From Streptococcus parasuis (GTDB lineage Bacteria > Bacillota > Bacilli > Lactobacillales > Streptococcaceae), in NCBI RefSeq assembly GCF_021654455.1, contig NZ_AP024276.1, positions 1,736,001 to 1,800,000 on the forward strand: a DNA stretch of 64,000 nt, read 5' to 3'. Position numbers and translations under genes: made by a program. Under the pieces are notes generated by a model. That model saw only the letters and a list, made by a program, of their open reading frames with translations, was not told where the DNA came from and ran no database searches. Shown in pieces: positions 1-8,879 of the stretch; within the stretch, counting starts at the first letter, position 1; the number at the start of each line of letters is the position of its first letter.

Positions 1-7
1 TTTTCAT
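1..7 (-). CDS. Possible 5' end of a gene running off the left edge
   Basis: On the minus strand an ATG at 7-5 follows AGGAG with a 5-base spacing, which is a good ribosome binding site, and the next bases encode Lys. Only two codons are inside the window, so the product cannot be named. The same leader is found again at 44973-45022, where it precedes a short ATGAAAAAG open frame. It may equally be a non-coding repeat that only resembles a start. Confidence 0.3.
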
Positions 8-49
8 ATAATCTCCTAGAAAACAGTCGATTTGGTTGGCTGTTTTCGT
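1..49 (-). repeat. 50-bp leader repeat, copy A
   Basis: Read on the minus strand, this segment matches 44973-45022 at about 43 of 50 positions with one gap. It contains a 10-bp hairpin (arms 19-28 and 38-47), then an AGGAG ribosome binding site and ATGAAAA. On the plus strand the hairpin is followed by a T run at 49-53, so it could terminate a plus-strand transcript arriving from the left. Function is inferred; the near identity is seen directly. Confidence 0.7.
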
Positions 50-171
50 TTTTAGATTCTCTCATTACGAATCGTATATTTCTCCACTTAGATGGATTAT
101 GCTTTCAGATTCATTTAAGTTTGAAGAGATATACTAACTATATAGCTAAGAATAGCAAATAAATTCTCTTT

Positions 172-209
172 GAAATAGTCAGTCCTCTGGGCTGGCTATT
201 TCGTTTTTT
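172..209 (+). terminator. Rho-independent terminator, plus direction
   Basis: Arms GAAATAGTCAG (172-182) and CTGGCTATTTC (192-202) pair with one G-U, and T6 follows at 204-209. The U run lies on the plus strand, although the adjacent gene is on the minus strand and its stop codon sits inside the right arm. With the hairpin at 19-47 this makes two plus-direction terminators within 200 bases and no plus-strand gene between them. Confidence 0.6.
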
Positions 210-768
210 CTTGCTCAAGTTTTCTCATTATTTGGATAATCAATAGAGCAACCTCATTGGCAGTAAGTTGGGTATTATTAATTTTATGATAATGGTAGAG
301 TTGCTTAGGAGCAAATTCTGGATTAAAGTTTGCAAACTTCATAGTATCTAGAATATCTTTTTCAGACCACTCAATATTTCTTTTCCAAGGTTTATGTTGC
401 AAACGATTTTCGGTCACATTTCTTCTTAAACGTTCTTGCAGCTCTGTTTCCAATTCAATAAACAGAACAGCTTGATTCCTACTGTGATAAATCTCTTGAA
501 TATTCTCTAAAAAAGAAATATCTGCTGGATCATTAAAGTCAATAACAACTGTAAAAATCAAACCCAAATCAGTTTTCGCAGAGGTTTCAAAAAACTTCAT
601 ACGAATATCATTAATAAGTTCTCTCGCTTCGTCAGACATTGGAAAAAATTTTGTTACGAAATCGATTGATTCATGATTATGAAACAAAACCAAATCTGTT
701 AATCTTTCAACCTCCTGCCCAATGGTCATCTTGCCAGAAGCTTGTGCTCCAATAATAATTAGATTCAT
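196..768 (-). CDS. P-loop nucleoside/shikimate-kinase-like ATPase
   Basis: A 190-residue soluble protein with an N-terminal P-loop (GAQASGKMT, residues 7-15), so probably a small kinase or AAA-type ATPase. The residue after the Walker A Lys is Met rather than Ser/Thr, with a Thr one place later. A helical basic segment with several Arg residues (about 108-120) resembles the lid of small-molecule kinases. The ATG overlaps the stop of the upstream VOC gene by 4 bases (ATGA), so the two are translationally coupled and sit behind the T-box. The substrate is unknown. The nucleotide-binding call is firm, the kinase call is inference. Confidence 0.75.
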   Translation of the reverse strand: MNLIIIGAQASGKMTIGQEVERLTDLVLFHNHESIDFVTKFFPMSDEARELINDIRMKFFETSAKTDLGLIFTVVIDFNDPADISFLENIQEIYHSRNQAVLFIELETELQERLRRNVTENRLQHKPWKRNIEWSEKDILDTMKFANFNPEFAPKQLYHYHKINNTQLTANEVALLIIQIMRKLEQEKTK

Positions 769-1154
769 CTTGCCTCCCCCACCAACTCTATCTTGATCCC
801 ATCTGGGTCTTCCAAATAGAGAGCATAGTGATCTGGTCCTCCAGCGTGGGGATAGCGGTCATCGTAGAGCAGTTTGACTCGTCTGGTCAAAAATTTCTTC
901 CGCCATTGGTCAACATCATCAGGTGTTCCTGCATGAAAGGCTAGATGATTGAGACCTATACGGCACCGGTGATAGCCTGCTCCTAGGAAGTCCTGTGGCG
1001 TTTGGACAAAGACCAGGTACTGCTCTGCTTTTTTATAAGATAGCCCGTCCTCCCACTCCTGATAGAGCGAGTAGCCCAGCTTGGTCAGGAGAAAGTCGTA
1101 GAATGCCCGTGAGGTTTCCAAGTCTGAAACATATATTTCAACATGATGTAACAT
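765..1154 (-). CDS. VOC family protein (glyoxalase/bleomycin-resistance fold)
   Basis: A 129-residue single-module vicinal-oxygen-chelate protein. It opens with MLHHVEIYVSDLETSRAFYD, and the second half ends in a typical DPDGIKIELV strand; His4 and the C-terminal Glu are the usual metal-ligand positions. Such proteins include glyoxalase I, dioxygenases and antibiotic-binding proteins, so the reaction cannot be assigned. The start is supported by AAAGGAGAAGG immediately upstream. It is the first gene after a T-box leader and terminator, so expression probably responds to an uncharged tRNA, which is unusual for this family. Confidence 0.85.
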   Translation of the reverse strand: MLHHVEIYVSDLETSRAFYDFLLTKLGYSLYQEWEDGLSYKKAEQYLVFVQTPQDFLGAGYHRCRIGLNHLAFHAGTPDDVDQWRKKFLTRRVKLLYDDRYPHAGGPDHYALYLEDPDGIKIELVGEAR

Positions 1155-1171
1155 ACCTTCTCCTTTCCAAA

Positions 1172-1390
1172 TAAAAATCCCTGCCTAGACTTGCTAGACA
1201 GGGACGAAGTTATTCCGCGGTACCACCCTTGTTCAGATAATTTATCTGCACTTTGCTTATTCGATTCACATCATCAGCAACCAGTTTTGACATTTGTGCG
1301 GATTTCTCAGTACCACCGCTTCCTGTGACAAATGGGGCTCAAAACACCTCTGAATGGCTTTATTGTAACAAATTGCACCTTGAAAAGCAA
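1172..1390 (-). promoter_or_regulatory. T-box leader with its own promoter and terminator
   Basis: On the minus strand, a promoter (TTGCTT at 1385-1390, 17-base spacer, TACAAT at 1362-1367) drives a leader of about 180 nt. It contains the canonical T-box AGGGTGGTACCGCG (1216-1229), a short hairpin before it, and a strong terminator (arms in 1177-1204, U run 1172-1176). The distal stem-I part can be recognised, with GCGG and CCGC arms around a GGTGG loop. The TGGT in the T-box predicts a tRNA with discriminator A. I could not assign the specifier codon with confidence. The next gene downstream is the VOC protein, not a synthetase. Confidence 0.9.
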
Positions 1391-1395
1391 GGGAT

Positions 1396-1782
1396 TTAAG
1401 CTTTCAACTCAATCCCTTTTTCTTTCAACTGCTTGATAGTTGCAGGACCGATGCCTTTAAGAGCCAAGAGATCCTTTTCTGTATGGTTTGCAAAATCAGC
1501 TACAGATTGAATTCCTGCTTCGTAGAAGGTTTCCAAACGTGCTGCCGCAATGCCTTCCAACTCAGGAAGTGCCAAAAAGTCTTCCAATGAAGCCGCTGAA
1601 GAAGTCACCTCTGCTACAACTTCTTTCACTTGTTCCACAGCATGTTCTACGAAAGTTTCAGCCTGATGTGCGACTGTCTCAACAGCTCCGCGAGCAGTTT
1701 CAAGACCGACACGCCCTGCTCGTCTCAAGTCTGCTAGTTGTTTTTTCAATTGTTTTTTACGATTTGCTTTTTTCTTTGACAA
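1396..1782 (-). CDS. Helix-hairpin-helix domain protein
   Basis: A 128-residue protein with a strongly basic N-terminus (MSKKKANRKKQLKKQ), an Ala/Glu/Val-rich helical middle (about 30-65), and two HhH-like segments at the C-terminus, the last being LLALKGIGPATIKQLKEKG. HhH motifs bind DNA backbone without sequence specificity. There is no catalytic domain. It lies 15 bases downstream of the DUF1912 gene and is probably co-transcribed with it. The T-box promoter begins in its 3' flank. DNA binding is likely; the role is unknown. Confidence 0.75.
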   Translation of the reverse strand: MSKKKANRKKQLKKQLADLRRAGRVGLETARGAVETVAHQAETFVEHAVEQVKEVVAEVTSSAASLEDFLALPELEGIAAARLETFYEAGIQSVADFANHTEKDLLALKGIGPATIKQLKEKGIELKA

Positions 1783-1797
1783 TGCTAAATCCTCTCC

Positions 1798-2052
1798 TTA
1801 ATAATTCCGTTGACCAAGCAATTCATCTGGTAAATCATGAAATCCTTTACCAGCATGGTAGTTGGCAAATTTTCCTTGAATAAAGCGATAAGCATCCAGC
1901 TTGCTCTCGTAACGAATATATGCATCCGCAGCACGCTCATCCTTATCTTCTTCCAAGACACGGCGACTTTCTTCAACAGCCATTTCATTGACCATGACTT
2001 GTGTATTCACCCAAGCTTCAAATTCTTTTAAAAATTCTTGTTCTTTTGTCAT
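1798..2052 (-). CDS. DUF1912 family protein
   Basis: An 84-residue acidic, probably helical protein (MTKEQEFLKEFEAWVNTQ...) matching the streptococcal DUF1912 family in length and sequence. An upstream in-frame ATG at 2085 would add 11 residues. I chose 2052 because AGAGGA lies just upstream and this gives the family length. No membrane segment or catalytic motif is visible, and no function is known for the family. Confidence 0.8.
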   Translation of the reverse strand: MTKEQEFLKEFEAWVNTQVMVNEMAVEESRRVLEEDKDERAADAYIRYESKLDAYRFIQGKFANYHAGKGFHDLPDELLGQRNY

Positions 2053-2195
2053 TTTTTCCTCTTTCGTCTGTTCAATAATAAACACACCGACATATTATAC
2101 CATAAAATCACCATTTGGAAAGCACAAATATTCTGTCATTTTTTACACAAATATAATTATACTCTTATCAATTGGTGATGAGATAGCATCTAATT

Positions 2196-2244
2196 GAAAA
2201 AATAGGAAAGAGGAATCCACTGAAACCTTGTATTCCTCTTCAAC
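2196..2244 (-). terminator. Terminator of pyrG
   Basis: On the minus strand a stem formed by GAAGAGGAAT and ATTCCTCTTTC closes a loop of about 16 bases and is followed by a U-rich run. It lies 8 bases after the pyrG stop codon. Confidence 0.8.
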
Positions 2245-2251
2245 ATGACAG

Positions 2252-3853
2252 TTATTTGTTTTCAATCGCTGCCGTAACAAAAGCTGTATACAAACCTTCT
2301 GGACGATTTGGACGAGATTGCAGTTCTGGATGGTATTGACAAGCTACAAAGAATTTATTTTCAGGAATTTCAACAATTTCTACCAAACGGTTGTCAGGTG
2401 ATACTCCTGAGAAGATAAATCCTGCTTTTTCAAATTGCTCACGGAATGCATTATTAAACTCGTAGCGGTGACGGTGACGACGTTGCACAACCTCTTGGTT
2501 ATCATAAGCAGCAGCAGCCTTTGAGCCACGTTTGAGTTTACTTGGATACAAGCCTAAACGAAGTGTTCCGCCAAGGTCTTCTACTCCAATTTGGTCACGC
2601 ATGATGTCAATGATCGGATATTTAGTTTCTGGGTCTAATTCAAAGCTATTAGCACCTTCCAAACCTAGAACATTCCGAGCAAACTCAACACAAGTCAATT
2701 GCATTCCCAGACAAACACCTAGCATTGGCACATCATTTTCACGCGCATATCGAATAGCTTGAATCTTACCTTCTGTTCCACGTTGACCAAATCCACCAGG
2801 AACGATAATCCCTTGGGCTTGGCTAAGACGCTCCTCTACATTTTCAGCTGTTAAATCATTGGCATTGACCCAGTCCAATTCGATAGCAGCATCATTAGCA
2901 TACCCGGAATGTTTCAAAGCTTCGACAACTGAAATATAGGCATCCTGAAGTTCAACATATTTACCAACTAGGGCAATTTTTACCGTTTTCTTCAAGTTCA
3001 ATACCTTATCTACCATTGCAGTCCACTCTGTCATATCTGCTGGTGGCACATCTAATTTCAAATGGTCGCAAACGATTTGATCCATATTTTGGGCTTGCAT
3101 ATTCAGCGGAATTTGATAAAGATGCTCAACATCTAGTGATTCAATCACAGCTTCTGGAGCCACATCACAGAATTGAGCTAATTTATTTTTAATTCCTTGA
3201 CCAGCTGGTTGCTCAGTACGAATCACCAACATATTTGGTTGAATCCCCAGACCACGCAGTTCTTTAACAGAATGTTGGGTTGGCTTTGTTTTCATTTCAC
3301 CAGCCGCCTTAAGGTAAGGTAGAAGTGTTGTGTGGATATACATAACATTATCTGAACCCACCTCCGCTTTCATTTGACGAAGCGCTTCAAGGAAAGGCAA
3401 ACTTTCAATATCACCAACTGTACCACCTACTTCCGTGATGATGACATCCGCATCTGTAGTACGCGCAGCTCGTTTAATTTTATCTTTCAAAGCATCCGTA
3501 ATATGTGGAATAACTTGAACAGTTGCGCCCAAATACTCACCTTTACGCTCTTTACGAAGGACTTCGCTATAAATTTTACCAGTTGTAACATTTGAATATT
3601 TATTGAGGTTGATATCAATAAAACGTTCATAGTGACCTAAATCCAAATCAGTTTCTGCACCATCATCCGTCACAAACACTTCCCCATGCTGGTAAGGACT
3701 CATGGTTCCTGGATCAATATTGATATATGGGTCAAATTTTTGAATGGTTACCTTCAGTCCACGGTTTTTCAATAGTCGACCAAGGCTGGCTGCCACGATC
3801 CCTTTACCAATAGATGAAACCACACCACCTGTTACAAAAATATATTTTGTCAT
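2252..3853 (-). CDS. pyrG: CTP synthase
   Basis: A 533-residue cytosolic enzyme that makes CTP from UTP, ATP and glutamine. The N-terminal amidoligase domain begins with the signature [17 protein letters not shown] and contains [11 protein letters not shown]. The C-terminal class I glutamine amidotransferase domain has the nucleophile motif GVCLGMQ and a YHPE motif near the end. An upstream in-frame ATG at 3877 would add 8 residues; 3853 gives the conserved N-terminus. It lies downstream of rpoE, as in many Firmicutes, but has its own promoter and an attenuator at 3921-4013. Confidence 0.98.
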   Translation of the reverse strand: MTKYIFVTGGVVSSIGKGIVAASLGRLLKNRGLKVTIQKFDPYINIDPGTMSPYQHGEVFVTDDGAETDLDLGHYERFIDINLNKYSNVTTGKIYSEVLRKERKGEYLGATVQVIPHITDALKDKIKRAARTTDADVIITEVGGTVGDIESLPFLEALRQMKAEVGSDNVMYIHTTLLPYLKAAGEMKTKPTQHSVKELRGLGIQPNMLVIRTEQPAGQGIKNKLAQFCDVAPEAVIESLDVEHLYQIPLNMQAQNMDQIVCDHLKLDVPPADMTEWTAMVDKVLNLKKTVKIALVGKYVELQDAYISVVEALKHSGYANDAAIELDWVNANDLTAENVEERLSQAQGIIVPGGFGQRGTEGKIQAIRYARENDVPMLGVCLGMQLTCVEFARNVLGLEGANSFELDPETKYPIIDIMRDQIGVEDLGGTLRLGLYPSKLKRGSKAAAAYDNQEVVQRRHRHRYEFNNAFREQFEKAGFIFSGVSPDNRLVEIVEIPENKFFVACQYHPELQSRPNRPEGLYTAFVTAAIENK

Positions 3854-3920
3854 GCAAACTCCCTTTCTACAAATCAAGCTAATCGAAAGATCTTGGGGAA
3901 GACCCTTTTACTAACCTGAC

Positions 3921-4013
3921 GAAAAAACAAAAATAGCTCCCTATGAACTAGGGAGCTCCGACCTCAAAAGAGGTGCCCGATATTATCTTATCTCAATTTG
4001 GCTATCTTGTCAA
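3921..4013 (-). promoter_or_regulatory. pyrG promoter and CTP-responsive attenuator
   Basis: Minus strand: TTGACA (4008-4013), 17-base spacer, TAAGAT (3985-3990), and a transcript predicted to start GGGC at 3978-3975. A small hairpin (ACCTC/GAGGT) follows, then a strong terminator with arms AGCTCCCTA and TAGGGAGCT (3935-3957) and a U-rich run. In Bacillus and Lactococcus, low CTP stalls polymerase at the first C, G residues are added repeatedly, and the poly-G pairs with the pyrimidine-rich terminator arm. All the parts are visible here; the mechanism is inferred from those relatives. Confidence 0.85.
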
Positions 4014-4019
4014 TGGATA

Positions 4020-4604
4020 TTAATCTTCCAAATTTTCGTCGTCGGAATAATCATCATCATCGTCATCTTCAGCCAAATCAACATCCTCATCAACTAAGTC
4101 GCCTTCCGGAATGATTTCATTTATTTCAGAATCGTATGATTCCACTTCATCTTTTTCATCATCAGGATTTTCATCGTCATATCCTGATTCATCCGTATCT
4201 TCGTAACCATCTTCATCTTCTGGATCATCATTACCATAATCAATGGCATCATCATCTCCATCCATGAAGGCATTGACACGTTTTTTCTTACGTTTTGGTG
4301 CATCATCATCTTCTTCAAGAGTAATCACTTCTTCGTCGATCTCATCGATAGCATACCATGAACGAAGACCCCATTTATTATCCCCAAGTGGGATAAAGCT
4401 ACCATCCACATTCAAATCTGAATAGAAGATTGGTAGAGCTGTACGAATTTCGCTATTTGATTTTTCAAGGTAATTTTGAATTTCATTGACCAAGTCGTTG
4501 AAATACATTTCATTGTCACGTCCACGTTCTTCCAAAATAGCACGAGCTACTTCAATCATGGAAAGTTCGCTTTTTTCTTGTCCTGCAAATACGTTAAGTT
4601 CCAA
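4020..4604 (-). CDS. rpoE: DNA-directed RNA polymerase delta subunit
   Basis: A 194-residue RpoE. The N-terminal winged-helix HARE-type domain (about 10-90) is followed by an extremely acidic tail of Asp/Glu runs that keeps RNA polymerase off non-specific nucleic acid and speeds recycling. The start codon is TTG at 4604-4602, placed by AGGAG six bases upstream; no better ATG exists in frame. A pyrG promoter begins only a few bases after its stop codon. Confidence 0.97.
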   Translation of the reverse strand: MELNVFAGQEKSELSMIEVARAILEERGRDNEMYFNDLVNEIQNYLEKSNSEIRTALPIFYSDLNVDGSFIPLGDNKWGLRSWYAIDEIDEEVITLEEDDDAPKRKKKRVNAFMDGDDDAIDYGNDDPEDEDGYEDTDESGYDDENPDDEKDEVESYDSEINEIIPEGDLVDEDVDLAEDDDDDDYSDDENLED

Positions 4605-4685
4605 GGCTTTTCTCCTTTTTTGTCTTTCCTTTCTATTTTACGCTAAAAAAAGCAAATAGTCAAAGATAATCTTTATCGTTTTTCT

Positions 4686-4739
4686 GTAAAAAAATACCTG
4701 CAGAGCTGTTCAGTTCACAGCGCTACAGGTATTTTTTTA
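4686..4739 (-). terminator. Bidirectional terminator after htpS
   Basis: A long imperfect stem (AAAAAAATACCTG against CAGGTATTTTTTT with an inner AGCGCTGT/ACAGCTCT stem) begins one base after the htpS stop and separates it from rpoE. T runs occur on both strands. Confidence 0.75.
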
Positions 4740-7700
4740 CTATACTTGTTCTTCTAAACTTGGAAGGGAAATGGTCCGTTTGACCCCATCCTTATCTACA
4801 AGTCGAACAACTTTGCTTGTTGCATCATATTCGAAAGCTTCAAAAGAAACTTTGTAACGGTCTGAGAGCGTGACCAGACTTTGTTCAAAGGTTTTGAAGT
4901 CCATGCCAAACTCTTCTGCTCTTCGTTTTAATTCTTCTGTAAACTCGTCAATTTCCTCAGTTTCTTCAGAAATAATTTCTTCATCACTTTCTTCCGTCTC
5001 TGTTTCTTCTGTTGATTCAGATGGTGTACTTGGTGTAAATACTCCCCAGCTATCGTCTGAAACAGGGCGTTCTTGTGGATTAGTCATGTAGTATTTAACC
5101 GTTGCTAGGAAATCTTCTAGACTATACCCTTCAGGACTTCTTGCACTGCCTTGGTCAAACCATTTAAAGGATACATAGTGATAGTGATCTTGATGCGGAA
5201 TCACTAGAGTCCCGTTGCGTACTTCGGTCGCATAGCCAGCATTGTAGGTCAGTGCTTCAAAAGGAACGACTTTCTTCGCTTCAACTCGGTTGTAAATTTC
5301 CTCTGCTGTTTCTTTGGCAACTTGTGGCTGTTCTGGCGTTGTTGTCTCGCCTGCAGTTGTTCCTGTTTCAGTTGGTACAGGTGTTGACGGTGAACTAGAA
5401 TTAGATTTCTCACGTTGAGCTACCATAGCCTCTGCTGGGATCAGCTCGCTTAAGTAATTCAAATCACTCTTGTTAATCCGACGGTAACCATCTGTAATCA
5501 CACGTGGGATGCGATAGTTATCCGTACCTATTTTCACTTTTGGATCTAATAGGTCTGCCGGGTCAAAAATATAGCCGTCTTTCGTTGTATATTTTCCTGC
5601 TGCCTTAGCTTCTGCCAATTCTTCTGCCGAGTGAACAATTTGCCAATTTTTCAAACCTGCACGTTTCTCAATTGGTGTGACATTTTTCGCCAATTCTTCA
5701 GCGTCTCGTTTATCAAGAAGAGTTTGTACAACTTCCAATTCTGCCTTGGACAAATCTTTCTTCGACACTGAACGGAGTGAACCACCCGTTGCTCTTGGTA
5801 AGCTAAAGGCTTGACTAAAGACAAAACTTGCTGGATCCAAGACGTCTTCCGCTGTAAAGATATACCCATCATTGGTTGCAAATTTTCCTTGAGCACGCGC
5901 AGCCATCACTTCTTCTGCTGTATAAATAATTTGCCAGTTTTTCAAACCTACACGATTGGTTTTTGGTGTTGCATTTAAAATAGGCGGCACAATGTCTGTT
6001 GCTTCTCCATCACCATGTCCACTTGATGTCCAGGCGGACGGACGAATGTCAGGATGTTGCATGATATAACGGATAGTAGCAATTTGCTCTTTGCTGAGCC
6101 ATGTGTAAGGCAGGACATGTATGTGGTCGATGTGTGGAATAATAAAGGATTGACCCGTATCATAGGTTGCATTAGCACCTTTCATCGGAATGTGATCCAT
6201 ACTAACCAACATAGCCGGTTTAAGATCTCCCTCTGCAAGCGGTGCAACATCAAATACATACTGCTTATCTTTTTCTGCCAATGTTAATTCAGCAAATGAA
6301 ATGTTCATTAAATCCAATTCATTTCGAGAATATGAGTAGGTTTTGCCATTTAACTCAACATCATAAATCACTTTTTCATCTTGACTGCGTTTCGCAATGA
6401 CATGCTTGTATTCAAACGCCGGTCTATCTGCTTGTATTGTATCATCAGGTTTTACAGGAGTCTCTTGAATAGGCGTTGAGGGCTTAGACTCATTTCCTTG
6501 AGCAGAATCCGTTGGCTTAATGTTACCACTAGCTTGTTCAGTAACCTTGGTCGGATTCTGTTTCCCAGCTTTCTCATTTACCCATTCTTCTACCTGCTTG
6601 ATTTCGAAATCTTCTAGCTCTCCAAATCCAACATAATGGAAATGATCACCATGACTAGCCACCAAACCTTGGTCATCAACTGAGGTAATAGATTTTTTAC
6701 TAAAGACATAACCGTCACTAGTGAAATATGCCTTACCATCCAACCCTTTCCCATAAGCAGGAATCTGGCGTCCCATGTAAGAAACCATTTTCCCTGTTGT
6801 CTGCTTGGGTTTAGTTGGTGATACTGGTAATGTTGGAACCGTCCCAATTGGTCTGACTGGATTGGTTGGTTGTGTCGGTGTATGCTGAGGCTGCCTTGCT
6901 TGTTGAGTAGAAGAAACCCCTGATCCATTTAATCCAATCATTCTGGAAATTTTCTCCTCCAGAGGAGACATCTGGCTATAGGGAACAAAATGATAATGGT
7001 CGCCATGTGGAACGATAACACCTGTTGCTGTTTTCTTGGTGATTGCTCTCGGATCAAAGACCAGGCCATCAGCCTCTACATGGCGCTGAGATAAAGGTGT
7101 GGCATCTAATTGAGCCAGCAAACTAGACAAATCTTGTCCTTGCACTACCTGAGTGGTAGCAATCTGCTCTTGTTGACGACTACCCCCACCATATTGATGA
7201 CCACTAGCTGTATTGACAGTTCCCTTTTGATTCCAGTAGTCTTGTGCAGCCTTTAATTCCGATGCAGAAAGATCCTTTTTCGGAATGAAATGAAAATGGC
7301 TTCCATGAGGAACAATAAATCCATCACCTGTATCCTCAATGACATCCGTCGGGTTAAAGACATACCCGTCATCAGTTCTATAGCGACCATCCGCACCAGC
7401 CTGACCTGTGGCTTGTTTTTTACTATCTGCTGACGAAATTCCCTTTTGTCGCTCTACTTCCTCCTTACTACGGACATTTTTATGCTTATTGGTATCTTTC
7501 AAATAGAGGTAATATTTTCCGTCAACTTTTATAACATAGCCATCTTGCACTTCATTGACAATGTGACTATCTTGAAGGACATAATTTGGATCCTTCATAA
7601 CCAATTCTTCACTAAAAATTGCATCGAAGGGAACCTTTCCATTATAGTAATGAAAATGATCTCCATGTGACGTCACATACCCCTGATCAGTAATCTTAAC

Positions 7701-7913
7701 AACAATCTGTTCCGCATCGATATTTTCCTTGGCAGAAATTTGATCTGGCGTCAGTTCCTCCGCAACCGTACTTTGTTCACTCTGACCGCCTTCAACATAG
7801 GCCACTCGGTTCTTCTGTTCTTCCATAGCTTGGAAACGACCAAGCTGATAACTACACAGACTCATCCCTAAAACAAGGGTTGCAACAGAACCAACAACAA
7901 CTTTTTTCTTCAT
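4740..7913 (-). CDS. htpS: Histidine-triad surface protein (Pht family)
   Basis: A 1057-residue surface protein of the pneumococcal histidine-triad family. The N-terminus is a hydrophobic export segment ending in LCSYQLGR, as in PhtD. Six HxxHxH zinc-binding triads are visible: HGDHFH (83-88), HGSHFH (203-208), HGDHYH (303-308), HGDHFH (421-426), the divergent HIDHIH (594-599), and HQDHYH near 925. A Pro/Thr/Gln-rich linker separates the third and fourth, and there is a Glu-rich stretch near the C-terminus. No LPXTG is present. It lies 28 bases downstream of the zinc lipoprotein gene lmb, so the pair probably gathers zinc together under AdcR control. Confidence 0.95.
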   Translation of the reverse strand: MKKKVVVGSVATLVLGMSLCSYQLGRFQAMEEQKNRVAYVEGGQSEQSTVAEELTPDQISAKENIDAEQIVVKITDQGYVTSHGDHFHYYNGKVPFDAIFSEELVMKDPNYVLQDSHIVNEVQDGYVIKVDGKYYLYLKDTNKHKNVRSKEEVERQKGISSADSKKQATGQAGADGRYRTDDGYVFNPTDVIEDTGDGFIVPHGSHFHFIPKKDLSASELKAAQDYWNQKGTVNTASGHQYGGGSRQQEQIATTQVVQGQDLSSLLAQLDATPLSQRHVEADGLVFDPRAITKKTATGVIVPHGDHYHFVPYSQMSPLEEKISRMIGLNGSGVSSTQQARQPQHTPTQPTNPVRPIGTVPTLPVSPTKPKQTTGKMVSYMGRQIPAYGKGLDGKAYFTSDGYVFSKKSITSVDDQGLVASHGDHFHYVGFGELEDFEIKQVEEWVNEKAGKQNPTKVTEQASGNIKPTDSAQGNESKPSTPIQETPVKPDDTIQADRPAFEYKHVIAKRSQDEKVIYDVELNGKTYSYSRNELDLMNISFAELTLAEKDKQYVFDVAPLAEGDLKPAMLVSMDHIPMKGANATYDTGQSFIIPHIDHIHVLPYTWLSKEQIATIRYIMQHPDIRPSAWTSSGHGDGEATDIVPPILNATPKTNRVGLKNWQIIYTAEEVMAARAQGKFATNDGYIFTAEDVLDPASFVFSQAFSLPRATGGSLRSVSKKDLSKAELEVVQTLLDKRDAEELAKNVTPIEKRAGLKNWQIVHSAEELAEAKAAGKYTTKDGYIFDPADLLDPKVKIGTDNYRIPRVITDGYRRINKSDLNYLSELIPAEAMVAQREKSNSSSPSTPVPTETGTTAGETTTPEQPQVAKETAEEIYNRVEAKKVVPFEALTYNAGYATEVRNGTLVIPHQDHYHYVSFKWFDQGSARSPEGYSLEDFLATVKYYMTNPQERPVSDDSWGVFTPSTPSESTEETETEESDEEIISEETEEIDEFTEELKRRAEEFGMDFKTFEQSLVTLSDRYKVSFEAFEYDATSKVVRLVDKDGVKRTISLPSLEEQV

Positions 7914-7941
7914 ATTCTCCCCTTTCGGTTATTTAAATCTC

Positions 7942-8862
7942 TTATTTCAACTCCTGAGCCAAAGTTTCTAAAACCTGCTCTAAATTTTCTAAATACGTCG
8001 CATTATTTTCAGGATCTGCTTCAAGAGGATCCAATACTTTCAAATCCACTCCAGTCGAACTGGCCAATGCTTGAGCAAGCTTATTTGAAACACCTTTTTC
8101 CGTAAAAATCGTTTTAACGTGGTAGGTATCCACAAATTCTTTGACTTCTGCCAGCTGTCTTGGACTCGGTTCTTCCTCTGAAACACCGGCTATTCCCAAC
8201 TGATTCAACCCAAAACGTTGTGCAGTATAAGAGAAAGCCGTATGTTGGGTTACAAATGTTTTTGAACTTGCTTTAGAAAATACAGTAACATATTTATCAG
8301 CTAACTGTTGAGCCTCTTTCTCTAAATCCTTAGCATTTTTTCGGTAATAATCTGCATACTCAGGGTCACTTTCTGCTAACAGTTCCCCAATCGCAACAGC
8401 TTCTTGTCCCACCAAAACGGGATCCAACCAAGTATGTGGATCATATAGACTCGCCTCATCAATCCCTTGACCAGCTTCTACATCTTCCAAGCCTGGAACC
8501 TTTTTCAAGGGTAGAGTTGTTGAAGCCTCTAAGACTTTGACGGATGACCCTTGTAAATTCGGTTCCAACCGATTCGCCCACGACTCCAGAATCCGTGAGT
8601 GATAAATAAAGACATCGGCGTCATAAATAGCCTTAATATCTGCTGCCGATGGTTCATAAGAATGAATCCCCTGCCTTGAACCAATCATTCGGACATCATT
8701 CCTTTCACCAGACACTTCCTTAACCAGTGAATAAATTGGGTAAAATGAAGTGACAACCTTCAATCCAGACTGAACCTGACTTGACTCCTTCTGAACCGAA
8801 CAAGATGCAAGAAGAAAACCAAGCATCGTTAAGATGCCGCATTGGATTATTTTCTTTAGCAT
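7942..8862 (-). CDS. lmb: Zinc-binding lipoprotein AdcAII/Lmb
   Basis: A 306-residue cluster A-I (LraI-type) metal-binding lipoprotein. The signal peptide ends in the lipobox LASC with Cys21 as the lipidation site. The expected zinc ligands are present: His67 (GIHSYEP), His143 (DPHTWLDP), His207 (TQHTAF) and a Glu near 283 (FTEKGVS). It lacks the long His-rich loop and C-terminal ZinT-like domain of AdcA. In streptococci it is also described as a laminin-binding adhesin. It heads an operon with htpS behind two AdcR-like boxes. No transporter genes are adjacent, so it presumably delivers zinc to an AdcBC system encoded elsewhere. Confidence 0.93.
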   Translation of the reverse strand: MLKKIIQCGILTMLGFLLASCSVQKESSQVQSGLKVVTSFYPIYSLVKEVSGERNDVRMIGSRQGIHSYEPSAADIKAIYDADVFIYHSRILESWANRLEPNLQGSSVKVLEASTTLPLKKVPGLEDVEAGQGIDEASLYDPHTWLDPVLVGQEAVAIGELLAESDPEYADYYRKNAKDLEKEAQQLADKYVTVFSKASSKTFVTQHTAFSYTAQRFGLNQLGIAGVSEEEPSPRQLAEVKEFVDTYHVKTIFTEKGVSNKLAQALASSTGVDLKVLDPLEADPENNATYLENLEQVLETLAQELK

Positions 8863-8879
8863 AATCTCCTCCTTTTTCG

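Noticed and set aside
1488..2197. Plus-strand ORFs opposite the HhH and DUF1912 genes
   Set aside because: They are antisense shadows of recognised minus-strand genes and have no ribosome binding sites.
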